Source: Aquarana catesbeiana
Lineage: Eukaryota > Chordata > Amphibia > Anura > Ranidae
DNA: 64,000 bases
Direction of reading: 5' to 3'
Assembly (NCBI RefSeq): GCF_042186555.1
Contig: NC_133330.1
Coordinates: 166,061,099 to 166,125,098, forward strand
Numbering within the stretch: the stretch's first letter is position 1; every line of letters begins with the position of its first letter. Shown in pieces: positions 46,695-55,476 of this stretch. The translations under genes and the position numbers were made by a program. The notes under the pieces were generated by a model. That model saw nothing but the letters and a program-made list of their open reading frames with translations, searched no databases and was not told where the DNA came from.

Positions 46695-46943
46695 GTATAC
46701 CAAGGCCATCCCTGACCAAAAGTGGCTACACAGAGGAACCATCCCAGTTCTGTTAACTTCTGTAAGATGAATTCGGATTTGATTATTTACTATGCTCTGC
46801 TGGCATGAGAGATTGGTGAATATCTCCGCCAGACACTTAGGGAGTGGACTAGTGACCAGCTACTAGAAATTATTTGCTTGGCTCACTCCCAGGGTTGTAT
46901 ACTGTTTGGGGATGTTCAGCCTTTGATTCAAATTTGTACAGAG
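46695..46943 (+). pseudogene. 5' part of a gag-like gene of the LTR element
   Basis: An ATG at 46767 opens a frame with a TGA at 46806-46808 and then continues in frame to the L1 insertion at 46944. The product is not recognisable from sequence alone. Continuation beyond the L1 is at 55477. Confidence 0.45.
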
Positions 46944-47826
46944 CATAGCAAATGGAAACAAGAAGCAATAAAATATTTGGGTATAATGATTCTGAAAGAT
47001 TTGGACTCACTACAGGTTCTGAATTATGGTGCGACAATCTATAAACTAATTAAATTAATACAAAAATATGATAAAATGACACACTCTTGGAGGGCAAGGA
47101 TTAATATAATTAAAATAGATATACTTCCAAAATTATTATATGTTTTTCAAACAATCCCTCTCGTCCCTCCTAAAAAGCCATTGAAGGACTTAAAGAAAGC
47201 TGTAGCGAGTTTTATAAGGGCGCATAAAAATCCCCGTATTAAGAGCGAAATATTAACTAGGAAAAAAAAATGGAGGGTTGGCATTACCAGGGGGTTGGCA
47301 TTAAAATACCTACAGGCAGCATCACTGACTAGTATTATAGATTGGTATCATAACAAGGAAGCCAAACAATGGGTCAAATTAGAAGAAGAAATAATAGGTC
47401 CACAAATGAGATTTCTCCCATGGATAAATCCCCAATTAAGACCAAAAAAAATAGAACTAACAATTTTTGTTAATGCTACATTAAAAAAATGGTATATTTT
47501 AATAAAGGGGAAGAAACTTTCTACAATAGATGGACCCATGACACCGCTGTTTTGGAACCCCGAATTCCCGCCAGCTATGGGAGTTACAAAATATCTTAAG
47601 TGGCATAGAAATGAGAACATAAGGTTGGTACAGATACTAGAGGAGGGGAAAATGCCAAAATTACAGGATATAGGATTTGAATATAAAAATAACTCGCTAC
47701 AGTATCAGCAGTTAAAATGATTTATGGAAGGTAAAATATTGAAGATAAATAGACCAAAAACTAAATTTGAAAAAATATTAATAGAGGAGAAGGACCCAAC
47801 TAAGAAACTATCAAAGATATATGATC
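46944..47826 (+). pseudogene. L1-like ORF2 fragment, part 1
   Basis: The frame to 47720 encodes the post-polymerase (thumb/connection) part of an L1/Tx1-type reverse transcriptase: AIKYLGIMI is followed by a segment with ARINIIKIDILPKLLYVFQT. The catalytic YxDD region lies upstream and was never copied (5' truncation). A stop at 47718-47720 and a frame change precede 47724-47826. It is cut by the Harbinger at TAA 47827-47829. Confidence 0.85.
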
Positions 47827-47829
47827 TAA

Positions 47830-47998
47830 TGCCCCGTACACACAGTCGGACATTGATTGGACATTCCGACAACAAAATCCTAGGATTTTTTTTCCGACGG
47901 ATGTTGGCTCAAACTTGTTTTGCGTACACACGGTCGCACAAAGTTGTTGGAATTTCCGATCGTCAACTACGCGGTGACGTCAACCACGTACGACGAGA
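47830..47998. repeat. Left terminal/subterminal region of Harbinger A
   Basis: It starts TGCCCCGTACACACAGTCGG and holds spaced copies of TCCGAC/GTCGG and CGTACACACGGTCG. The corresponding right region (54380-54616) has the same motif types. Clusters of this kind are plausible binding sites for the transposase or its Myb-like partner; this is inference. Confidence 0.6.
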
Positions 47999-48306
47999 CT
48001 AGAAAAGGCCAGTTCAGAACCAAGCGTGGCACCCTTTGGGCTCCTTTTGCTAAACTCGTGTTAGTAAAAGTTTGGTGAGAGACGATTTGCGCTTTTTCAG
48101 ACTCGTGGCTTTCAGATCGTTTTCTGTGGTTCAGTTTGTGCTTGTGGGTTTGTATCTGCTCTTCAGTGCGTGCAAGCAAGTTCCGCGTGACTTAGTCATT
48201 GTGTTCTTGTTCGTTCGTTACTGTTTTTCAGGTCGCTCTTCACAGGCCTTGCTGTTCTTCAGTGCGTTCTATTACTTCGTTCTGAGCAGCCGACCGTTTT
48301 CTAGCC

Positions 48307-50095
48307 ATGTTGCGTATACGTACTCCTCGTAGAGTTCGTGCTGTGCGGGGGCTTGGTGTTGGGGTCCTGACCTTGACACAAGTCCAGTCCATGAACAGGG
48401 TGGGGAGGAGTTCATGGACCAAGAATTGGTTGCTTCAGCGTGACCAGTTCTCTCATATGCCTTTGCTCCATGAGATCCGTGAGAATAATCCTGATGATTT
48501 CAGGAACTTTCTCAGGATGACGGAACCCGTATTTCACCGTTTGTTGGCTTCGCTGACCCCCTATATCAGCAGGCAGGATACCTGCATGAGGCAAGCCTTC
48601 ACTCCAGAGCAGAGGCTCGTCGCTACCCTGTGGTACTTGGCGACAGGGAGAAGCCTGCAGGACCTCAAGTTCTCGACAGGCATCTCCCCCCAGGCTCTGG
48701 GTATCATTATCCAGGAGATCTGTTCTGCCATCATCCAGGTCCTGCAGAAGGAGTATATTAAGGTAAGATTTTTATCCTTTAATATCACATTTTATTGTAC
48801 TGAATGTTTGCTAATATATTGTATTTCTCTCCTCATTCCCAAATTACCATGATTGGAATATGCTGTGAATGTCCCCTTTGTTCTCATGCATGCTGGATTT
48901 TTATGTAATTATTCTTTTGCTCCTTCATACATATTTGCCTTCACTAACCTCCCCAGCATGCTCTCCTGCCTGTATACTTTCAAATGGTACTGTTTAAAGT
49001 TTTTGTATCCTATTATTATCTTGATAGGTAATAGCAGAATGTCCAAATGTGCTCAAATGTGTACAGTGTGTATTTCTATCTTTGTATTATGACACTTCTT
49101 ACCTGTCCAGTGAGCTGCCAATAGTGTAACTAAGGAGGGGCTGTTACAAGTAATACCCTGTATTTAGGCATTCATCTCTCAATGAAGTGGAGAGAGTCAC
49201 CTGTCCAAGATTCCCCCCCCCATAATGTTAGAAATGGCCCATGAGAGGGGGGGGATATGATAGGTGTACCTTATACTTTGGTGTTGTAAAATTCCCCTTA
49301 ATAAATGTTATCTGGAGGTTGGCCAAGAATGTTTGTGTCTAATCTGCTTGCCATGTTTATGTGCAAAAATACTAATTTTTTTTGTTTTCCTCAACAGTTT
49401 CCTTCCACGCCACAGGAATGGCAGACTGTGGCCTCCCACTTTGCCCAGCGGTGGGACTTTCCTAACTGCGGAGGGGCGATTAATGGGAAACACGTCCACA
49501 TCGTCCCACCACCCAACTCGGGGTCGTACTATTATAATTACAAAGGGTTCAATAGTATTGTTATGTTGGCGGTGGTGTCGGCTAATTATGTCCGGTGGTG
49601 GAGTCATCGCCCAGACGGAGTTTTACAGGCATCTCCAGAATGGCAGCTTGGACTTGCCACCTCCAGAAGACAATTTGGAAGGACTCCCATTCGTCTTTGT
49701 TGCGGATGAAGCATTTGCGCTGGGGGACCATCTTATGCGGCCATTCCCGATGAGGACCCTCACTCCGGAACAGAGGGTTTTTAATTACCGGCTGGCCAGA
49801 GCCAGAAGAGTGGTGAAGAACACATTTGGAATCATGGTCAGCCGGTTCCACCTATTTCTGACACCCATCCATATGGCGGAGTATAAACTTAATTATATAA
49901 TCCTGGCGTGCTTTTTTTCTACATAACTATGCTGGCTCAGTTGTGCCTGAGGCCGGAATTGTACATGAAACAACCCTGACGGCGCTTGAAAGTGGCCGTC
50001 CTGGCTTGCCCTCCCTGAGTGCCCGTGATGTCCGGTTAAGATACCTTGAGTTCTTTGCGGGTAGGGGGGCCATCAATATGCCAGGCAATTTGTGA
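48307..50095 (+). pseudogene. Harbinger (HARBI1-type) transposase, catalytically dead
   Basis: Exon 1 (48307-48762, 152 codons) ends at AAG|GTAAGA. Exon 2 begins after CTCAACAG at 49398 in the same frame. Exon 1 has the helix-turn-helix region (FLRMTEPVFHRLLASL, LWYLATGRSLQDL). In exon 2 the first catalytic site reads GAINGKHVHI, with Asn (49482-49484) where the family has Asp. The segment carrying the second Asp is deleted at about 49590, which also shifts the frame. The glutamate of the RARRVVEN motif is Lys (49816-49818, RARRVVKN). A run of seven T near 49912 causes another shift before the terminal MPGNL and stop (50093-50095). AATAAA follows at 50104. The element could move only with a helper. 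Confidence 0.88.
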
Positions 50096-51025
50096 AGCCT
50101 TTATCAAATAAAAAAAAAAGCTAATCTTTGTTGACATTTACTGCTTGTGTTTGTTTTAGCTGACCCTGACAGCAATGTGGGGAGTCCTGAAAATGGCGTG
50201 ATTGTGTAACCTTATACAAAGCACTGTTGGGTGTTATTTACTAAAGGCCAAAGTAGACACTTTGCACTACAAGTGCACTTGAAACTGCACTGAAACTGCA
50301 CTTGTAGTGCAAAGAGGATTTGCCCTTAGGAAATAACCCCCATTTTCACAGAAAACAGCAATTACATCACCACAAAAGTGTTGTAGCGTTGAGACAATAA
50401 TCCACACATTCTAGATTAACAATCTTTTTAATACCTGCACAATCACATGTGCATTTAGAAAAGGTTTTTAAAACAAACCAACATGTTTGTTGTATAACAA
50501 TTTTTGGGGTGGCATTATCAAAAATAGGAATGTCCATTTAAGATAAAACAGGCATGTGTAAAACCAACAAGAAAGACACAAATCTTGAACTTACAAAGTT
50601 CACATATGGTAAAACTTGAAGGCAATATCAGACATGAGTATTTAGGAACTGTGTTTGATATTGCGTTCAGATGGGGTGAAGTCACCCCTTGAAAAGCCAA
50701 ATTTGGAAGATGCACACCAATTTACGAATGTCAACATGTGCTAGCTGCCATCACGGGGGATCAAGGGACGTGTTTTGGGGGAGAAACCCCTTCCTCACAG
50801 CTACTTTATTATTGAGGAAAGGGTTGCATCCCCAAAACGCGTCCATTGAGCTCCCGTGATGGCAGATAGCACATGTTGGCACACTGTGTGCATCCTCCAA
50901 ATTTGGCTTTTCTAAACATCGCTAAAACATTTTTAAGATTGTAGCACACAAAAAAACAAAGTGATTTGGAGGGGTTATAAATTCGCCCCAAAACATCAAT
51001 GATGTTATTATTTTTTTGAATAACA
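50096..51025. other. Intergenic region between convergent Harbinger genes
   Basis: This holds the transposase polyadenylation signal, AT-rich sequence and the 220-bp hairpin at 50690-50912. No gene is visible. Confidence 0.6.
50690..50912. repeat. Inverted repeat with about 105-bp arms
   Basis: The left arm runs from GAAAAGCCAAATTTGG to GAAACCCCTTCCTCA. The right arm runs from TTGAGGAAAGGGTTG to CCAAATTTGGCTTTTC, with a loop of about 15 bases (CAGCTACTTTATTA). Pairing is good, with some mismatches (for example CATCACGGGGGATCAAGGGA with TCCATTGAGCTCCCGTGATG). It lies between the ends of two convergent genes, so it would be transcribed only by read-through, from either side. Confidence 0.88.
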
Positions 51026-52300
51026 TCATTGATTTTTTTTCTTCAGGTTTTCTAATTCTAAATTACACCCCATGATCTCCCCGATCAGGATCTGGGCACT
51101 TTCTGATGTGAAAGGATCTCGATCCACAACATCACGATCACCTAAAAAGAGAGAAACCAAACAAAAACAGGTATCAAAAATCTGCCAGCATCCATCTCTT
51201 ACCTGAGCGTGTGGTCGCAGACACTCACCTGTTGTGGTGTCCATTTCCACCACATCTTCTTCCTCCTGCTCAGCTTGGGTTGGGGGTATTTCCCCTTCTT
51301 CCAGAGGTGGGGGGTCTGTGGTCTCCTCGGATGAGGGGTGTCCTCCGAGTCTTTTCTCCCCTATGTAAAACAAAAATGGTATAATTAGCACACAGATATT
51401 TGATGGCCAAAATATAAAGATGAAACATTGCTTGGAAGTGGGGTACAATTGTCTATTTGGGAAGAGTTCCAAGATGTAGCATTTTTATTGTCCTTTGTCA
51501 AGCTGCAATACTTTACCTGTCTTGTACAAGCTTCACAGATGGAGACCCCCCTATAGTATACACTGGAGCACCTGTGTGGGCCCCCTAATAAAAAGGGTGT
51601 TCTGGTGTCTCACACTAGTGCTCCAGCGTCCAGATGTGAAAACAGCTGCTGAGTGTCCTCTCCTTACACAGAATCTAGTTTGCATTTCATTCTAGTAACA
51701 AACCCATCTACACAACCAAACATTTTTCATACAAGTAGGCCCTAAAAAATGTTGGCAAATGCATATGGCCTAAACAATGGTGTTTTATAGGCCGAAAGAA
51801 AAATGTTTGATACGAACGAATAATGGGTCCATGAACAATAAATTTGCCATTTTAAACTGTACAACACTTAATAAAAGCATATGGAGCAGCACGAACGTAA
51901 TAAAGACAAAAAGAATAGCAACACAGCACAACTACTTACTTTTTTGCAGCACTCTCCGGATCTTTCTGTACCGCTCGGGCTCTCTTAATTTCAGGTCCGA
52001 CCACCGCTTCCTGAGCTGATCTTTCGATCGTCGTACCCCGAAATTCCGGTGCAGACTTTTGACCACTTTCGCCATGATCTTGGCCTTTCCGATATTGGGG
52101 TAGGGGTAAGGTCCATACTTCCCGTCATAGTCAGCCTTCTTCAGGATGTCCACTATCTCCAACATCTCCCCAAAGGACATATTTGTTGCCTTAAATCGTC
52201 TCCTTCTGGATCGGGACGTTTCCGGAACCGGGCTTTCCTCCTCCTCGTTGCTATAATTAGCAAGCACCTGCTCTGACTCCGCCATATGCTCTTCACCCAC
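51026..52300 (-). CDS. Harbinger Myb/SANT-like DNA-binding protein, three exons
   Basis: Exons 52300-51940, 51360-51229 and 51141-51026 join in frame (361+132+116 = 609 nt, 202 residues). Each junction has canonical GT-AG signals: ACTTAC and a pyrimidine-rich TTTTACATAG on the reverse strand, then CAG|GTGAGT and TTTTTAG. Residues about 30-36 are a basic SRRRR cluster. Residues about 39-115 form a Myb/trihelix-like domain with KDQLRKRWSDLKLREPERY as the recognition helix region. The middle is acidic (EEGEIPPTQAEQEEEDVVE) and the end is a short charged helix (LELENLKKKNQ). In Harbinger elements this protein binds the termini and helps carry the transposase to the nucleus. No disabling change is seen. 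Met6 is an alternative start. Confidence 0.85.
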
Positions 52301-52575
52301 TGTGCCGAACGAAAAGGGGCGGGGAATAGACTAGAAAGAACGTCAGGGGCGGGCGGAGTTACACGCATGTGCAGTGTGTATAAAGCGTAACACACGTGCG
52401 TATTACGTATGATCTGTGAGTAGAGGAAGGAGCATTGGAGGCGCCGATCATAATAACGAAGGTAAGAGACAAACTTGGGCCTATACTGCTTCTAGATTGA
52501 GGCCTATATTGTAACAAGATTAGGAGAGTTTTGCCTGACATTAGGGTTTGTCTTGTGTTGTGTCTTGCAGTTAAA
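52301..52575. promoter_or_regulatory. Divergent promoter between the Myb-like and MADF genes
   Basis: The two genes start only about 275 bp apart on opposite strands. The interval has GGGGCGGGG (52317-52325) and a GTATAAAG element near 52379, in the MADF direction. Next to it, GAATAGACTAGAA (52324-52336) corresponds to a perfect heat-shock-type element in copy B (14266-14278) but has one altered unit here. A noncoding first exon probably ends at AAG|GTAAGAG (about 52461) and an acceptor TTGCAG lies at 52570, immediately before the MADF start. Conservation between the two Harbinger copies supports function. Confidence 0.6.
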
Positions 52576-53616
52576 ATGGATATCTTGAATGATACAGACT
52601 TCATGGCAATATTCATTGACATGTTCAGGGAGCTGCCTTGTCTGTGGGAGATCAACCACCCACATTATAGGAACCAAACAAAGAGGAAGGCAGCGCTGGA
52701 TCAGTTGTTGGAAATTGTGAAGCAGGTGATCCCCACAGCAGACATCACATATTTGAAGATCCTAATTGGTGGCCTGAGGAGCACATATGTAAGGGAGTGC
52801 CAGAAAGTCCAGGATTTGCAGAGATCCAGAGCAGCAGATGACATCTATGTCCCCAGGATGTGGTACTATGACAGGCTGCATTTTCTGGCAGGTCAGACTG
52901 AACCCAGGTCATCACTCTCCAGTCTTCCTTCCACACTTCCTTCCCCCCCAGCTGAGGCTTCTGACGCCCAACCTGGGCCTTCCAGGCAACAACATGTGGA
53001 GGAGCCCAGCTTGAGCCAGGTATAGCATTCCTCTAAATATTTCAGGTTGTCCAATCAATGATGTTAACTAGATGTTAGTTTGGAGTACTAATTTAGGATT
53101 GTGATTGATGATGCAAAACATTAAACCATGTCTCTTTTTCATACACAGGGAAGTCTAAACCAGGAGGTGGCTGGGCCGAGCAGGCTGCCTGATATGCAGG
53201 TCCCTCCCATCCACCTGCAAAGAGAAAGTGGCAGGAGGAGGATTACCCTAGAGGAGGCTGCCATAGGCCTTTTTTTGAAGGCTACAGAGGCCCTGGGAGC
53301 ACCACACACTGTGGAGGACTTTGCTGGCATAATTGCCTGTAAAATGCAGCGGATGGAGGAGGGCCAACAACTCATATGTGAGTCATTCATTTTGGAAGCT
53401 CTCAATAAGGGGTTGAGGGCCCAAATAACATCTGATACCCACCTTTGTGACCTCACACATGGTCCTCCTCCTCCTCCAGGTCCTCCTCCTCCTCCTCCTT
53501 CTCCTCCAGGTCCTACTAGTCCTCCTCCTCCTCCAGGTCCTACTCCTCCTCCTGCCACATCTCCAACAGCAGAGCCACAGCCAGGAAGGAAGCGTGGAAG
53601 GAAGACCAGAAAGTGA
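52576..53616 (+). CDS. MADF-domain protein carried by Harbinger, two coding exons
   Basis: Exons 52576-53019 and 53149-53616 join in frame (148 + 155 = 303 residues) at CAG|GTATAG and TACACAG|GG. Residues about 9-105 form a MADF domain: the FIDMFRELPCLWEINHPHYR start, a KAALDQLLEIV helix and GGLRSTYVREC. MADF is a Myb/SANT-like DNA-binding fold known from fly Adf-1-type factors. Residues about 179-245 (LEEAAIGLFLKAT to EALNKGLRAQI) are helical and may mediate protein contacts. Then come a long proline-rich tract (about 254-283) and a basic tail RKRGRKTRK that looks like a nuclear signal. Role in transposition is unknown. It may bind the termini or regulate the divergent promoter. No disabling change is seen. 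Confidence 0.82.
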
Positions 53617-53623
53617 TGGCCAT

Positions 53624-53772
53624 GGGTTCAGTCTGGTCGGCCAAAAGATGCAGCCTCTTGTGGTACCACAGCCTGGGGACACAGATGTCATCTGCTGCTT
53701 TACGGATCTCTGGGACTTCTGGACCAGACTGCATTCCCTTACATATGGACTCCTCAGGCCACCAATTTTGAT
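53624..53772 (-). repeat. Inverted MADF-exon copy in the MADF 3' UTR
   Basis: It begins eight bases after the MADF stop codon (53614-53616). Its reverse complement matches 52757-52915 of the MADF exon: minus-strand reading gives NIKIGGLRSPYVREC, and later ADDICVPRLWYHKRLHLLA, against ILIGGLRSTYVREC and DDIYVPRMWYYDRLHFLA. AATAAA at about 53868 lies downstream, so both arms would be in one mRNA. The same arrangement is present in Harbinger B. Confidence 0.88.
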
Positions 53773-54379
53773 GTTCAAGAATTGATGTCTGCCCTGGGGG
53801 TCCAAGGCTTCCCTAATTTCTCCTGTTTATCCAGCGTTGCCTCCCTCTTTGTTTGGTTCTGATCCCTTAATAAAGGATTTTTGGTTTCAATTATACTTGC
53901 CTATGTGTGTTTTCCTTCTAAAAGGACAGTTTGTTTGTGAGGATTCAGGTACATTTCAAAAATACAATGTGAAATGAACAAGGGACACCAACACCAAACA
54001 ATCTCCTTGAGATTAAATAATACAAAAATATTCTGGAGTAAAACTAAAACTAAAATAAAACAAAGATCAGCCTTTGAAAAAATACAAACCTAAAATAAAA
54101 AATAAATCTACCTTTAAAAAAAAAACAAAAAAAAAAAGAAACAACACAAACATATTTTTGTCAGATGTGACAAATCAAAATATATTAAGGGAATCCCGAT
54201 AAATAATAAAGATATAAGTTTGTGAGAAGTGTGTGTGAATATGAGCAGCAAAACTACTTAATTCTTCTCACATTATAAAGAAGAAGAGAGTGCGCTGTAT
54301 TAAACCATTTTTTACATTGCACCATGACGAAAGTGCTGTATCCATTGCGAACGCTAAGTTTACCAGACCGAGCTGTTCC

Positions 54380-54616
54380 GTGTCGGAATTTCTTCTGAGC
54401 ATGCGTGGCACTTTGTGCGTCGGAACAGGCCACACACGGTCGGAATTGACGCGATTGGATTTTGTTGTCAGAAAATTTTATAGCCTGCTCTCAAACTTTG
54501 TGTGTCAGAAAATCCGATGAAAAATGTCCGATGGAGCCCACACACGGTCCAAATTTCCGACAACACGCTCCGATCGGACATTTTCCATCGGAAAATCCAA
54601 CCGTGTGTACGGGGCA
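54380..54616. repeat. Right terminal/subterminal region of Harbinger A
   Basis: Contains repeated TTCCGAC, CACACGGTC and TGTGTGTCAGAAAATCC motifs and ends CGTGTGTACGGGGCA. Its reverse complement is the left part of the MITEs at 16040 and 62225. Confidence 0.8.
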
Positions 54617-55445
54617 TTATACTCCCTTCTGGCCCCTTTAGAGAGCTAACAGGAATGAAAAAATGGGAAAAGGAAATGGGAGAGGTAATAGCAGAAGAAT
54701 GGGGAAAGATTTTTGAAATAATACATAAAACAACTATAGCTAATAAATATCAGGAGAGAAATTATAAGATCGCGATGAGATGTTATAGGTGCCCAGTAGC
54801 ATTAAACAAAATGAATAAGACAAATACAGAGACCTGCTGGAGATGTAAGAGGGAGAGAGGGACCATGGGTCACATCTGGTATGGCTGTCAGAGGGTGAAG
54901 GAATTCTGGGGTAAGATTTTTGAGATCTATCAGAAAGTATCAGGAGTAGGAGTATAACCAAGTATAGAAATCTTGTTATTTTCGATGACAAGGGATCCAA
55001 TAAAGAAAATTAGAAAAAACATCTTGCACTACATGACATCTGCGGCTAGAACAATAATAGCTCGAAAATGGAAAGGAGAAGATGTACCCACAATTGCAGA
55101 ATGGATATGTGAAATGAACGAAATCCAATATATGGAAAAACAGAGCAGTAGGGTATATAACAAATAAATTGCCAGATTTATGGCAAAAATGGGATGAGTT
55201 TAGGTTCTCAAAAGAAGTGCTAAAATTCATATAATAGGAACAGATTTAGGGATTGTTTTTTTTTTTTTTTTTGAGAGTATGGGGGTTAGGTAGGATGTGA
55301 AATAAGTAATGTAAGAATAGGAAGAGATGAGTAGAATGATAAGAGATTAACTATTGTATTAGAGATACGTTTACTTGATTGCAAGGATACGAAATGTTGC
55401 TTAAATGACAATGTATGGATTTTTTTTTTGTTTTTTTAATTTAAT
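54617..55445 (+). pseudogene. L1-like ORF2 fragment, part 2 (C-terminus)
   Basis: Continuation after the Harbinger: a frame to 54957 with the C-terminal cysteine motif CWRCKRERGTMGHIWYGC followed by FWGKIFEI, characteristic of the end of L1 ORF2. A second frame at 54973-55167 continues the match with a frameshift. AATAAAG occurs at 55443. Non-functional. Confidence 0.85.
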
Positions 55446-55476
55446 AAAGAGAAATTGAAAACAAATCTGTACAGAG

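Larger units (their letters stand above)
47830..54616. mobile_element. Harbinger transposon A, complete, three genes
   Basis: The ends are TGCCCCGTACACAC and GTGTGTACGGGGCA, with TAA on the left and TTA on the right, fitting the 3-bp TWA target of PIF/Harbinger elements. Subterminal regions (47830-47990 and 54380-54616) hold many TTCCGAC and CGTGTGTAC motifs in both orientations. Genes: HARBI-type transposase (plus, 48307-50095, broken), Myb-like protein (minus, 51026-52300) and MADF-domain protein (plus, 52576-53616). Harbinger elements are known to carry a transposase and a Myb-like protein; a third MADF gene is the unusual part. Two MITEs in the window (16040, 62225) share its ends. Confidence 0.88.
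46944..55462 (+). mobile_element. L1-like LINE, 5'-truncated, split by Harbinger
   Basis: The insertion is bounded by a target duplication AAATTTGTACAGAG (46930-46943) and AAATCTGTACAGAG (55463-55476). It carries only the C-terminal part of ORF2 and a short 3' end with AATAAAGAGAAATTG. Removing the Harbinger leaves about 1.7 kb. The tail is not a pure poly(A). Confidence 0.85.

Noticed and set aside
46878..47720. Single 280-codon gene
   Set aside because: The first 22 codons are LTR-element sequence and the rest is L1 ORF2; the join is the L1 insertion point at 46944, so the frame is a chance fusion.
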